From positions 1 to 64,000 of the forward strand of contig NZ_JAHTKU010000019.1 in assembly GCF_019192965.1 (NCBI RefSeq): a stretch of DNA of 64,000 nucleotides, read 5' to 3'. The notes below the pieces were generated by a model, which was not told the origin of the DNA, searched no databases, and saw only the letters and a program-made list of their open reading frames with translations. A program made the translations under genes and the position numbers. Shown one piece after another: positions 28,265 to 36,462 of this stretch (positions are counted from its first letter, which is position 1; every line of letters begins with the position of its first letter). This DNA comes from Nocardioides daeguensis. GTDB lineage: Bacteria; Actinomycetota; Actinomycetes; Propionibacteriales; Nocardioidaceae.

Positions 28265-29308
28265 ATGGCTCAGCGAGTGGTGCTGCACATCGGCACCATG
28301 AAGTCGGGAACCAGCTTCCTGCAGAACGTGCTCGGCGAGAACAAGGCGGTGCTGGCCGAGCGGGGCGTGCTGTTCCCCGGTCGCCGCTGGCGCCGTCAGG
28401 TCCGTGCCGTCAAGGAGCTGATCGGCCACGGTGGACCCGGGCAGCCCCCGATGCCGACCGACGGGATGTGGCAGGAGCTGGTCGCCGAGATCGAGGCCTG
28501 GCCCGGTACGGCGGTCGTCTCGATGGAGTACCTCGCCCCGCGTGACGAGAAGCAGATCCAACGCATCCGCAAGACCTTCCCGCACAGCCGGGTCGAGGCC
28601 GTGCTGACCTGCCGCGACCTGGCCCGCAACGTGCCCGCGATGTGGTTGGAGTCGGTGCAGAACGGCGGCGTCACGGGGTGGGACGACTACGTCGCCGCCC
28701 TCGGCGCCCGCAAGGACGCCACCGGCTCCGCGGCCCGCTTCTGGCGCCACCAGGACGTGCCGTCGATCGCCGCCCGCTGGGCCAAGGCGCTCGACAAGGG
28801 CGCGCTGACCCTGGTCACCGTGCCGCCCTCGGGAGCCCCCGGCGACCTGCTGTGGCGCCGCTTCGCGGAGGTGCTCGGCATCGACGCGCACGGCATCTCG
28901 CTCGACGTCCGCAGCAATCCCAGCATCGACCTGCCGAGCGCGCTGCTGCTGCTCGAGCTCAACCGTCGCTTCCGCCCCGACGGCAGGGGCGAGCTGCCGC
29001 CGTTCTACGACCGGCTGGTCAAGCACCAGCTGGCGAAGCGGGGGCTGTCGCTGCGCCAGGGCGGCGGCCAGCGCCTCGGCTACGACGACCCGTGGGCCGC
29101 TGCCCTGGGCGAGGAGCAGATGGCCCGGCTCCGCAAGGGCAAGCACCGGGTGGTCGGCGACCTCGACGAGCTCCGACCGCTCCCCGTGCGTGGGCTGCAG
29201 CCGGCCGACATCCCTGCCGAGGAGGTGCTGGCCGCGGCGCTCGACGCACTCCAGGTCGCCCTCACCAAGTGGAGCACCGCCGGACGTGGACGGGGGGAGC
29301 AGGAATGA
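28265..29308 (+). CDS. Sulfotransferase-family protein (first of two)
   Basis: A 347-aa cytosolic P-loop sulfotransferase-like protein. The 5'-phosphosulfate-binding loop is HIGTMKSGTSFLQ (about 7-19), and a CRDLARNVPAMW stretch near 118 is in the place of the 3'-phosphate-binding region. It would move sulfate from PAPS to a sugar or other hydroxyl. GAGGG lies a few bases before the ATG. The stop overlaps the next start (ATGA), so it heads an operon with a glycosyltransferase, LicD-methyltransferase fusion, coiled-coil protein and a second sulfotransferase. Confidence 0.82.
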   Translation: MAQRVVLHIGTMKSGTSFLQNVLGENKAVLAERGVLFPGRRWRRQVRAVKELIGHGGPGQPPMPTDGMWQELVAEIEAWPGTAVVSMEYLAPRDEKQIQRIRKTFPHSRVEAVLTCRDLARNVPAMWLESVQNGGVTGWDDYVAALGARKDATGSAARFWRHQDVPSIAARWAKALDKGALTLVTVPPSGAPGDLLWRRFAEVLGIDAHGISLDVRSNPSIDLPSALLLLELNRRFRPDGRGELPPFYDRLVKHQLAKRGLSLRQGGGQRLGYDDPWAAALGEEQMARLRKGKHRVVGDLDELRPLPVRGLQPADIPAEEVLAAALDALQVALTKWSTAGRGRGEQE

Positions 29309-30267
29309 AGTGGCGCGGACGTCGCGAGACGGATGCGGCGCCGGGGCCCGGCCCCGCCGCGACCGACCGGCCCTCGGGTGACGGCCTGCCGCGGGTGGCG
29401 GCGATCACCATGAGCCGCGACAGCGGGCCGGTGCTGCGCCGCTGGGTCGAGCACTACCAGCGCCAGCTCGGTGCCGACGACGTCTTCGTGATCGACGACC
29501 ACAGCGTCGACGGCTCGGCCGACGACCTGCCGTGCACCGTGCTGCGGCTGCCGTACCTCGACAAGTACCCCTTCGAGCCGTCCCGGATGGGCATCCTCAG
29601 CGGCCTGGCGAAGTCCCTCCTGTTCGCGTACGACGCCGTGCTGCTCGCCGACGCCGACGAGTTCGTCGTCGCCGATCCTGCCAAGCACGCCTCGCTGCGC
29701 CACTTCGCCGCGGCCCGCACCGGGACCGACGTCGCGGGCGTGCTCGGCTACAACGTCATCCACCGGGTCGGGGTCGAGCCCGAGCTGGACTTCGACGCCC
29801 CGTCGCTGCTGCGCCAGCGGGAGTTCGCCCGGTTCACGCCGCTGATGTGCAAGCCCGCCCTGAAGTGGGTCGACGCCGACTGGGCGCATGCCTCCCACGG
29901 CATCCGGCACCCCTTCGAGCCTGACCCCGAGCTGTTCATGTTCCACTTCAAGTTCGCCGACCTCGGACAGCTCGAGCTGCTCGCCGAGCACCGTCACCAG
30001 GCGGCCGTCGTCGAGGGCCGCGCGGTGAAGTCCAGCTGGAGCCGGCCGACCGACGAGATCGTCGAGGCGCTGCGCACTGCTGCCGCGCAGGTCGAGCAGG
30101 CCGTGGCGCAGGGCGAGCTGGGCAGGTTCCGACCGGGCCCGAAGCGGATCCAGTCGATCGTGCAGAACGAGGGCGACCTGTGGCGGGCCACGGGCGCCGG
30201 CCAGCACCACGCCCTGGTGAGGCCGCCGTACGTCCGGATCCCCGACGAGCTGCGCGACCTGGTGTGA
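29305..30267 (+). CDS. Glycosyltransferase-2-like protein
   Basis: A 320-aa cytosolic protein with a nucleotide-sugar transferase fold of the GT2/GT92 kind. The N-terminal strand VAAITMSRDSGPVLRRWVEHY leads to VFVIDDHSVDGS (about 58) and a DxD-type metal site in LLADADEF (about 115). An HASHGIRH segment and a FHFKFAD region lie in the C-terminal half. Such proteins add single sugars to surface glycans or proteins. ATG overlaps the sulfotransferase stop by four bases. The acceptor is unknown. Confidence 0.78.
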   Translation: MKWRGRRETDAAPGPGPAATDRPSGDGLPRVAAITMSRDSGPVLRRWVEHYQRQLGADDVFVIDDHSVDGSADDLPCTVLRLPYLDKYPFEPSRMGILSGLAKSLLFAYDAVLLADADEFVVADPAKHASLRHFAAARTGTDVAGVLGYNVIHRVGVEPELDFDAPSLLRQREFARFTPLMCKPALKWVDADWAHASHGIRHPFEPDPELFMFHFKFADLGQLELLAEHRHQAAVVEGRAVKSSWSRPTDEIVEALRTAAAQVEQAVAQGELGRFRPGPKRIQSIVQNEGDLWRATGAGQHHALVRPPYVRIPDELRDLV

Positions 30268-30295
30268 GGGGCGAGTGGACATGGAAGGGGCGGAG

Positions 30296-31828
30296 ATGAC
30301 CGATCTGGCTGTCGCCACCGTCGACGCCGAGGGCCTGGTCCTGCGCGGCGTCGCGGAGGATCGCGCGCTCGACGTGCTCTTCGACGAGCGTCGGATCTGG
30401 TCGTTCTGGTCGGTGCGCGACACCGAGCCGAGCCCCAGCGGCGCGGAGGGCGAGCGCCGGATCGCCTGGCCCGAGCGGATGCTGCGCTTCCTCGACGGCC
30501 CGACCCGGCTGCGGGTGCGCGACCACGTCGCGGGCACGGTGGTGCACGACGAGGAGACCACCTTCGGCACCGGCTCCGAGCGGATCGCGTTCGTCAACAA
30601 GCAGGGTCTGCCGATCGCACTCGACAAGTCCGGCCGGTTCCACCCCGAGTTCTCGGTGCGCAGCGGCGACCAGCTCGAGCCGCTGCTCGAGGCGATGCAC
30701 CTGGTCATCGCGATCCTCGAGGAGGAGGGGATCGCGGCGTTCCCGGCGTACGGCACCCTGCTCGGCGCCGTGCGTGAGCAGGACTTCCTCGGCCACGACT
30801 CCGACGCCGACCTCGGCTACGTCTCGCGCCACCTCGCTCCGGTCGACGTCGTGCGGGAGTCCTTCCGGCTCCAGCGGGCGCTGGTCGAGCGGGGGATGGC
30901 GACCTTCCGCTACAGCGGGGCGGCCTTCCGCATCGATGTCGAGGAGAGCGACGGGTCCGTGCGCGGCCTCGACCTGTTCGGTGGCTTCTTCCCCGGTGAC
31001 GGCAAGCTCTACCTGATGGGCGAGGTGGGCGTGGAGTTCCGCGAGGAGTGGATCTTCCCGCTGTCCACGGTGACCCTCGCCGGCCACGAGTTCCCGGCGC
31101 CGGCCGAGCCCGAGCGGCTGCTCGAGGCGATGTACGGGCCGCACTGGAAGGTCCCGGACCCCGCGTTCAAGTTCGAGACCTCTGCGGAGGTCAAGATGCG
31201 GCTCGACAACTGGTTCCGCGGTCTCTCGCCGTACCGCCGCGACTGGCAGACCGACCCGGCCCATCGCAAGGGGGACGTCAACGCGCCGGCCTCCGACCTC
31301 GCGCTGGGCCTCGCGGCCGACATCCCCGAGGGAACCCACGTGCTCGACGTCGGTGCCGGGCGGGGGAGCGACGCCCTGCACCTGGCCCGCCAGGGCTTCC
31401 GCACCACGGCCTACGACTACGTCCCGCTCACCTTGCGCAAGGCCGCCCGGGTCGCCGGGCGCGAGGGCGCGGCGCTCGAGGTCCGGATGATCAGCCTCAC
31501 CCAGCTCCGCTCGGTGCTCGGCGAGGGCGCCCGGGTCGCGCGCCAGGCCGGGCCGCGGGCGATGCTCGCGCGGCACGTGCTCGACGCGACGACGGAGCGC
31601 GGTCGGGAGGGACTGCTGCGCTTCGCAGCGATGACCCTGCGCGGCGGCGGCCGGCTGCACGCCGAGTTCGCCACGGGCGAGGGCGAGGCCGGCCCGGGTT
31701 TGTATCCTGTCTCACTCGACGGGGTCGTGGCGTCGATCGAACGGTTCGAAGGATCGGTCGTGTCGACGGACGTCGAGCCCGGTGGCCCGGACCGCGCCGG
31801 GCGGGCCGTCGTGGTCGCCCAGTGGTGA
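30296..31828 (+). CDS. LicD-like transferase fused to SAM methyltransferase
   Basis: A 510-aa two-domain protein. After a beta-rich N-terminal part (1-105), residues about 110-310 read as LicD/nucleotidyltransferase fold: FPAYGTLLGAVREQDFLGHDSDADLGY holds the glycine-rich loop and the metal aspartates. LicD proteins attach phosphorylated groups such as phosphocholine to glycans. Residues about 325-500 have a Rossmann methyltransferase motif, VLDVGAGRGSDALHLA. The ATG at 30296 follows AAGGGG at a good distance; GTG 30275 is the alternative. The fusion suggests one protein transfers and methylates a sugar substituent. Confidence 0.75.
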   Translation: MTDLAVATVDAEGLVLRGVAEDRALDVLFDERRIWSFWSVRDTEPSPSGAEGERRIAWPERMLRFLDGPTRLRVRDHVAGTVVHDEETTFGTGSERIAFVNKQGLPIALDKSGRFHPEFSVRSGDQLEPLLEAMHLVIAILEEEGIAAFPAYGTLLGAVREQDFLGHDSDADLGYVSRHLAPVDVVRESFRLQRALVERGMATFRYSGAAFRIDVEESDGSVRGLDLFGGFFPGDGKLYLMGEVGVEFREEWIFPLSTVTLAGHEFPAPAEPERLLEAMYGPHWKVPDPAFKFETSAEVKMRLDNWFRGLSPYRRDWQTDPAHRKGDVNAPASDLALGLAADIPEGTHVLDVGAGRGSDALHLARQGFRTTAYDYVPLTLRKAARVAGREGAALEVRMISLTQLRSVLGEGARVARQAGPRAMLARHVLDATTERGREGLLRFAAMTLRGGGRLHAEFATGEGEAGPGLYPVSLDGVVASIERFEGSVVSTDVEPGGPDRAGRAVVVAQW

Positions 31829-31864
31829 GTGCCCGTGGTGATGTCTATGCGTGAAGAAGAGAAG

Positions 31865-32074
31865 ATGAGCCAGAATCGCTGGAACCTGTACGCCACCGTC
31901 CGCTCCCAGCGGCTGCGGATCGAGGCGCTCGAGACCGAGGTCGCCGAGCTGCAGCGCCACTACGTGCGGATGGCGGAGCTCGTCGACGTCGTCCAGGAGC
32001 TGCTGATCCCCGTCACCCAGCGCGACGAGGCCAGGATCGCCGAGGCGATCGAGGCGTTCGACAAGAGCCTGTGA
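31865..32074 (+). CDS. Short coiled-coil protein (DUF6752-like)
   Basis: A 69-aa protein, nearly all one charged helix with heptad-like spacing (RSQRLRIEALETEVAELQRHYVRMAELVDVV), no signal or membrane segment. Similar short proteins accompany sulfotransferase and glycosyltransferase genes in Nocardioides; the DUF number is from memory. It may be a scaffold. The purine-rich GAAGAAGAGAAG just before the ATG at 31865 supports this start; ATG 31847 is possible. It overlaps the next gene (GTGA). Confidence 0.6.
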   Translation: MSQNRWNLYATVRSQRLRIEALETEVAELQRHYVRMAELVDVVQELLIPVTQRDEARIAEAIEAFDKSL

Positions 32075-33174
32075 GCTCGCGGTCACCCGTCATGGCACGA
32101 CGCGTCTTCGTCCACATCGGGCTGCCCAAGACGGCCACCACCTATCTCCAGACCATCCTCTGGTCCTCCCGGGACCGGCTGCTGGAGGACGGCGTGCTGC
32201 TCCCGGGGCTGGGTCGCTTCGACCACCTGTGGACCAGCCGGATCGTCCGTGAGGATCCGCGGCTGCCGAAGGCGTCCGAGGAGCACCGCACCGCCTGGGC
32301 GCGGCTCCAGGCCGAGATCGCGGCCCACGACGGCGACGCGCTGATCACCCACGAGTTCTTCGCCGCCGCCAGCGCCGACCAGGCCAAGCGGATGGCCGAG
32401 GCACTCGCGCCCGCCGAGGTGCACGTCGTGGTCACCGCGCGCGACCTGCTCGGGCTGTTCACCGCCAGCTGGCAGGAGAGCCTGAAGAACCGCGGCACCG
32501 CCTCGATGGCCGACTACTCCCGCGAGGTGTCAGAGGACCCCCGCGACGTGTGGAACTGGCGCACGCTGGACCTCCACCTGGTGCTCCAGCGCTGGTCCGC
32601 GGCCGTCGCCCACGAGCGGATCCACGTGCTCCCGCTCGACACCTCCGCCCCGCGCGAGGAGATCTGGCACCGGTTCGCCGGCCTGCTGGGTCTGCGCGCC
32701 GACGCCTATGACCTGAGCCAGTCCTTCCCCAACGAGTCGATGGGCGTGGTCGAGGCCGAGGTGCTGCGCCGGGTCAACGAGCACCTGGTCGCCCGCAAGT
32801 CGCTCGGCGCCGCCCGCGACCGCGGCATGTTCATCCGCACCTTCCTCGCCGACGAGCGCCTGGTCCCGCGCCGGGGCGAGAAGTTCTGGCCGCAGCCCGA
32901 CCGGATCGAGGAGTGCCGGCAGCGCAGCGAAGCAACCCTCGCCTACCTGCGCGCCCATCCGGTCGACGTGGTGGGCGACCTGAGCCGGCTCGAGATCCCC
33001 GCCGAGCTGCCGGCCCGTCGTACGCCGGACACGGTGACCGAGGCCGAGGTGGCCGAGGCCGCCACCGACCTGGTCGCCATGATGCTCGCCGACGTCCGCG
33101 AGCTCCGGGTCGCGCCCCGCGTCGAGCCGACGTCCGGCAAGCGCGGCCTGCTCGGCGCGTTGCGCCGTCGCTGA
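32071..33174 (+). CDS. Sulfotransferase-family protein (second of two)
   Basis: A 367-aa cytosolic protein with the PAPS loop HIGLPKTATTYLQ (about 15-27) and a TARDLLGLFTASWQESLKNRG stretch in the region of the 3'-phosphate site. It resembles the first sulfotransferase only in these motifs, so the two probably act on different positions or acceptors. The GTG start overlaps the stop of the coiled-coil gene. It is the last gene of the operon; the following 239 bases are AT-rich and hold no clear terminator. Confidence 0.8.
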   Translation: MSSRSPVMARRVFVHIGLPKTATTYLQTILWSSRDRLLEDGVLLPGLGRFDHLWTSRIVREDPRLPKASEEHRTAWARLQAEIAAHDGDALITHEFFAAASADQAKRMAEALAPAEVHVVVTARDLLGLFTASWQESLKNRGTASMADYSREVSEDPRDVWNWRTLDLHLVLQRWSAAVAHERIHVLPLDTSAPREEIWHRFAGLLGLRADAYDLSQSFPNESMGVVEAEVLRRVNEHLVARKSLGAARDRGMFIRTFLADERLVPRRGEKFWPQPDRIEECRQRSEATLAYLRAHPVDVVGDLSRLEIPAELPARRTPDTVTEAEVAEAATDLVAMMLADVRELRVAPRVEPTSGKRGLLGALRRR

Positions 33175-33413
33175 CGCGGCGGCACGCCCGAACCGCTCAG
33201 CTGTGCCTCCTGCCGGCCGAAGGTCCGCGGGAAATCGCGCGCATTCTTCCTTTCTGGGACCGGTCTATTTCCGAACAAATTACACCGGTGTGATTTATCG
33301 AATTACATCTTTGTAGTTTTTCGCGCCGTATTGCCATGGTGAAGTTGTTACTGATGTGATTCCTGAGGAAATTGTTCGCTCGGTGCATTTCGCGCCGTGA
33401 ATCGGGAGGTCCC
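33175..33413 (+). promoter_or_regulatory. AT-rich leader with palindrome, upstream of an EEP gene
   Basis: This 239-base gap is far more AT-rich than its surroundings from about 33240 on. It holds a palindrome (AAATTACACC at 33277-33286, GGTGTGATTT at 33287-33296, one mismatch) directly upstream of AATTACATCTTTGTAGTT (33301-33318), whose TGTAGT could be a -10 box. The sequence TTTCGCGCCGT occurs twice (from 33319 and 33388). GGGAGG precedes the next ATG. Confidence 0.5.
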
Positions 33414-34775
33414 ATGCGCACGCAGAGCTCGCTTCGATGGCTTCGCGCCCTACCGGCGACCGTCGTGGCGCTGTCGGTCCTCGCGACCCTCCTGGTGCTC
33501 GCCGCGGCCGGTACGGGCGGCGGCCGCGCCGACCTGGAGCGCACCGCCGCGGCGGCCGACCCCGGCGCGGCCGGCGGGGTCCGCCTGGTTCAGGCCAACA
33601 TCAAGTCCGGCATGTCGCTCGAGCGCACCGCGGCCGACCTCGGCCAGGTGTTCGCCCAGCTCCCGGACTTCATCACCTTCAACGAGGTGTCCAGCCGGCC
33701 CGACGCGCTGCTCGCGCCCCCGGGCTACGCCATCCAGCGCACGCCCGGCACCTACACCGGCGCCACCGCCGTCGTGTGGGACGCGACGCGCTGGACCAAG
33801 CTCGCGGCCGGCACCTACAACATCAGCAACGTGTGGGGGAAGTCGCGCAAGCAGAAGGTGCACTGGGGCGTGCGGTACGCCAACTGGGCTACGCTGCGCA
33901 ACGCGGAGGGCCGCACCGTCTCGGTGGTGTCCGTGCACTTCGCGCCGATCACCAAGTACACGCCCGGCATCACCCTGCCGTCGTACCAACGGCTCTCAGG
34001 GCTCGCCCAGAGCCTCTCGGCGAGCGGCCCGGTGCTGATGGCCGGCGACGTCAACGTGAACTTCCGCAGCGGCGCCTACCCGCGCAACGAGCTCGCCGCC
34101 ATGGGCCTGGTCAACGTCTTCGACCTGTTCGGAGTCGCCCCGGCCACCCACGACAGCGGCGCGGTCATCGACCACGCCTACCTGTACCAGGGCGACCCGC
34201 TGCTGCCGGTCACCAACCTGACCACCGCCGAGCTCTACTCCGACCACAAGATGCTGACGGTCGACCTCGGCAACGTGGGCCCGCGCGCCGGTGCGTTCGC
34301 GCCGGGCTGGAAGTCCAACCAGGGCGACGCCAACGCGACCATGCGCCTGGTGCGCGACGCTATCGACCAGGCACCGCCGGGCTCTGCCCTCCACCTCGCG
34401 ACCAAGCAGCTCGGCGGCAAGGGCGTCTACCGCGCGATCGTGAACGCCCGCGCCCGCGGCGTCGAGATCCAGATCATCACCGGCCACCGCAAGGTCACCG
34501 ACCTGGACCGCAAGCTCGCGAAGCTGCTCGGCACCAAGAAGAAGCACAAGTCCTGGGCCAAGCGGAAGTCGAGCTGGAGCCAGTACGGCCTGCCCAAGGC
34601 GCTCGTGCTCGCCAGCACCTCGGGCGGTACCCGCGCCGTGCGGATCGACTTCAACCGGGCCTGGGTCGGCAAGGAGCAGAGGCGCGCCGGCTCGACCGCC
34701 CAGATCCGCTCCGACCAGTTCGGCTACGACGAGATGTTCCTGCGGTTCTTCGCGGCGGTGGGCCGCACCCTCTGA
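33414..34775 (+). CDS. Secreted EEP-domain protein with PLD-like C-terminal half-domain
   Basis: A 453-aa exported protein. A signal (hydrophobic about 14-33) is followed by an EEP domain: VQANIKSG, FNEVSSR (metal glutamate), MAGDVNVNF and YSDHKM (aspartate-histidine). From about residue 305 the sequence switches to a PLD-like half-domain (MRLVRDAIDQAP to GVEIQIITGHRK, then VRIDFNRAW), parallel to the PLD protein at 26762 but without an HxK motif. The second half therefore may bind rather than cut. GGGAGG precedes the ATG. It is the third exported phosphodiesterase-type gene around the sulfation operon. Confidence 0.78.
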   Translation: MRTQSSLRWLRALPATVVALSVLATLLVLAAAGTGGGRADLERTAAAADPGAAGGVRLVQANIKSGMSLERTAADLGQVFAQLPDFITFNEVSSRPDALLAPPGYAIQRTPGTYTGATAVVWDATRWTKLAAGTYNISNVWGKSRKQKVHWGVRYANWATLRNAEGRTVSVVSVHFAPITKYTPGITLPSYQRLSGLAQSLSASGPVLMAGDVNVNFRSGAYPRNELAAMGLVNVFDLFGVAPATHDSGAVIDHAYLYQGDPLLPVTNLTTAELYSDHKMLTVDLGNVGPRAGAFAPGWKSNQGDANATMRLVRDAIDQAPPGSALHLATKQLGGKGVYRAIVNARARGVEIQIITGHRKVTDLDRKLAKLLGTKKKHKSWAKRKSSWSQYGLPKALVLASTSGGTRAVRIDFNRAWVGKEQRRAGSTAQIRSDQFGYDEMFLRFFAAVGRTL

Positions 34776-34804
34776 GGACCTGACCGGGGACCTGACCTGC
34801 AGGC

Positions 34805-34838
34805 GGGGTCGTGGGGCGTGAGGACGCCCTACGGCCCC
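34805..34838. terminator. Hairpin between convergent genes
   Basis: GGGGTCGTGGGGCGT and ACGCCCTACGGCCCC can pair over 15 positions (13 Watson-Crick, the rest wobble or mismatch) around the loop GAGG. It overlaps the last codons of the minus-strand gene at 34829. No T-run follows. Confidence 0.45.
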
Positions 34839-35116
34839 GTCACGGTCTTCGCCGCGGCCACGCCGCGCTTGACCGCGGCCGAGGCCACCTGGGAGGCGAG
34901 CTGGCCGGCGACCTTGAGCTGGTCGCCCACCTGCTGGGTGGCCGCGAGCGGGGCGAGCAGCCTGTCGGCGCGGGTGAGCAGGCCGTCGGCCCGTTCGACG
35001 ACCCGGTCGAGGTCCGCGACCGCGGCGGTGAAGGCCGCGACCGAGGCGCTGAACTCGCGCAGCGCGGCGCTCAGGTCGGCGTCGGACGAGGGGGCCGGGG
35101 CGTCGTACTCGGGCAT
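34829..35116 (-). CDS. Small alanine-rich helical protein of unknown function
   Basis: A 95-aa soluble protein, mostly one or two amphipathic helices (LREFSASVAAFTAAVADLDRVVERADGLLTRAD), then a second helical stretch with QLASQVASAAVKRG. It has no signal peptide. The pattern resembles phasin-like or coiled-coil accessory proteins, but no family can be named. TAGCCT lies 7 bases before the ATG, the leaderless signature seen at other genes here, which supports it as real. Confidence 0.55.
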   Translation of the reverse strand: MPEYDAPAPSSDADLSAALREFSASVAAFTAAVADLDRVVERADGLLTRADRLLAPLAATQQVGDQLKVAGQLASQVASAAVKRGVAAAKTVTGP

Positions 35117-35163
35117 GGCGACAAGGCTAGGGCGTGGTGCGGGGCGGACTTCCGCACCGCCCG

Positions 35164-35182
35164 GTGACGTGCCTCACGTCAC
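35164..35182. promoter_or_regulatory. Palindromic operator upstream of acyl-CoA dehydrogenase
   Basis: A perfect inverted repeat, GTGACGTG-CCT-CACGTCAC, lies about 84 bases before the start codon and about 46 bases before a TATTGT -10-like box (35228-35233). It is likely the binding site of a dimeric regulator of the dehydrogenase/hydratase operon. Confidence 0.55.
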
Positions 35183-35265
35183 GGTCTCGCCCCCCGTTCG
35201 GAGGGTCCTGGCGTCGCTACCCGCGGGTATTGTGCGGTCCGGCAACACCACTGAAAGGGAACGTG

Positions 35266-36462
35266 ATGACCCGGCTTTGTCAGACCGAAGGCCTCACCGA
35301 GGACCAGTCCGAGATCCTGAAGGCCGTGCGGGTCTTCGTGGACGAGCAGATCATCCCGGTCGCCCAGGAGCTCGAGCACTCCGACACCTACCCGCAGGAG
35401 ATCGTCGACGGGCTCAAGGAGCTCGGCGTCTTCGGCCTGACCATCCCCGAGGAGTTCGGCGGTCTGGGCGAGTCCCTGCTGACCTACGCGCTGGTGGTCG
35501 AGGAGATCGCCCGCGGCTGGATGAGCGTGTCGGGTGTCATCAACACCCACTTCATCGTGGCCTACCTGCTCATGCAGCACGGCACCGAGGAGCAGAAGGC
35601 CAAGTACCTGCCCCGGATGGCGACCGGCGAGGTCCGCGGCGCGTTCTCGATGTCCGAGCCGGGTCTCGGCTCCGACGTGTCGGCCGTCTCCACCAAGGCC
35701 ACCAAGCAGGCCGACGGCTCGTACTCCATCACCGGCCAGAAGATGTGGCTGACCAACGGCGCCAGCTCCACGCTGGTCGCGCTGCTCGTCAAGACCGACG
35801 AGGGTGCCGAGTCGGTCTACAAGAACATGACCACCTTCCTCGTCGAGAAGGAGGCCGGGTTCGGCGAGACCGCCCAGGGCGTCACCGTCCCCGGCAAGAT
35901 CGACAAGATGGGCTACAAGGGCGTCGAGACGACCGAGCTCATCCTCGAGGGTCACCAGATCGGGGCGGACCAGATCCTCGGCGGCGAGCCCGGCAAGGGC
36001 TTCTTCCAGATGATGGACGGCGTCGAGGTCGGCCGCGTCAACGTCGCCGCCCGCGCCTGCGGCCTGGCCTGGCGCGGCTTCGAGCTCGGTGTCGCCTACG
36101 CCCAGCAGCGCAAGACCTTCGGCAAGGTCATCGCCGAGCACCAGGCGGTCCTGTTCCGGATCGCGGAGATGGCGACCAAGGTCGAGACCGCGCACAACAT
36201 GATGGTCCGCGCGGCCCGCCTCAAGGACACCGGCAAGCGGATGGATGTCGAGGCCGGCATGGCCAAGATGGTCGCCTCCGAGTACGCCAACGAGGTCGTC
36301 GAGGACTCCTTCCGGATCCACGGTGGCTACGGCTACTCCAAGGAGTACGAGATCGAGCGCCTGATGCGCGAGGTCAAGTTCATGCTCATCGGCGAGGGCA
36401 CCTCCGACATCCAGAAGATGATCATCGGCCGCCAGCTCCTCAAGGAGTACAAGCTCAAGTGA
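35266..36462 (+). CDS. Acyl-CoA dehydrogenase, methylsuccinyl-CoA dehydrogenase-like
   Basis: A 398-aa FAD-dependent acyl-CoA dehydrogenase. FSMSEPGLGSD (about 128-138) and GQKMWLTNG are the flavin and substrate signatures, and a RIHGGYGYSKEYEIER stretch near 348 closes the active site; the catalytic base position IGEGTSDIQ holds glutamate near 381. It is coupled by GTGA overlap to a gene with mesaconyl-CoA hydratase features, so oxidation of methylsuccinyl-CoA in the ethylmalonyl-CoA pathway is a good inference, though a general branched-acyl-CoA role is possible. GAAAGGGA precedes the ATG. Confidence 0.85.
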   Translation: MTRLCQTEGLTEDQSEILKAVRVFVDEQIIPVAQELEHSDTYPQEIVDGLKELGVFGLTIPEEFGGLGESLLTYALVVEEIARGWMSVSGVINTHFIVAYLLMQHGTEEQKAKYLPRMATGEVRGAFSMSEPGLGSDVSAVSTKATKQADGSYSITGQKMWLTNGASSTLVALLVKTDEGAESVYKNMTTFLVEKEAGFGETAQGVTVPGKIDKMGYKGVETTELILEGHQIGADQILGGEPGKGFFQMMDGVEVGRVNVAARACGLAWRGFELGVAYAQQRKTFGKVIAEHQAVLFRIAEMATKVETAHNMMVRAARLKDTGKRMDVEAGMAKMVASEYANEVVEDSFRIHGGYGYSKEYEIERLMREVKFMLIGEGTSDIQKMIIGRQLLKEYKLK

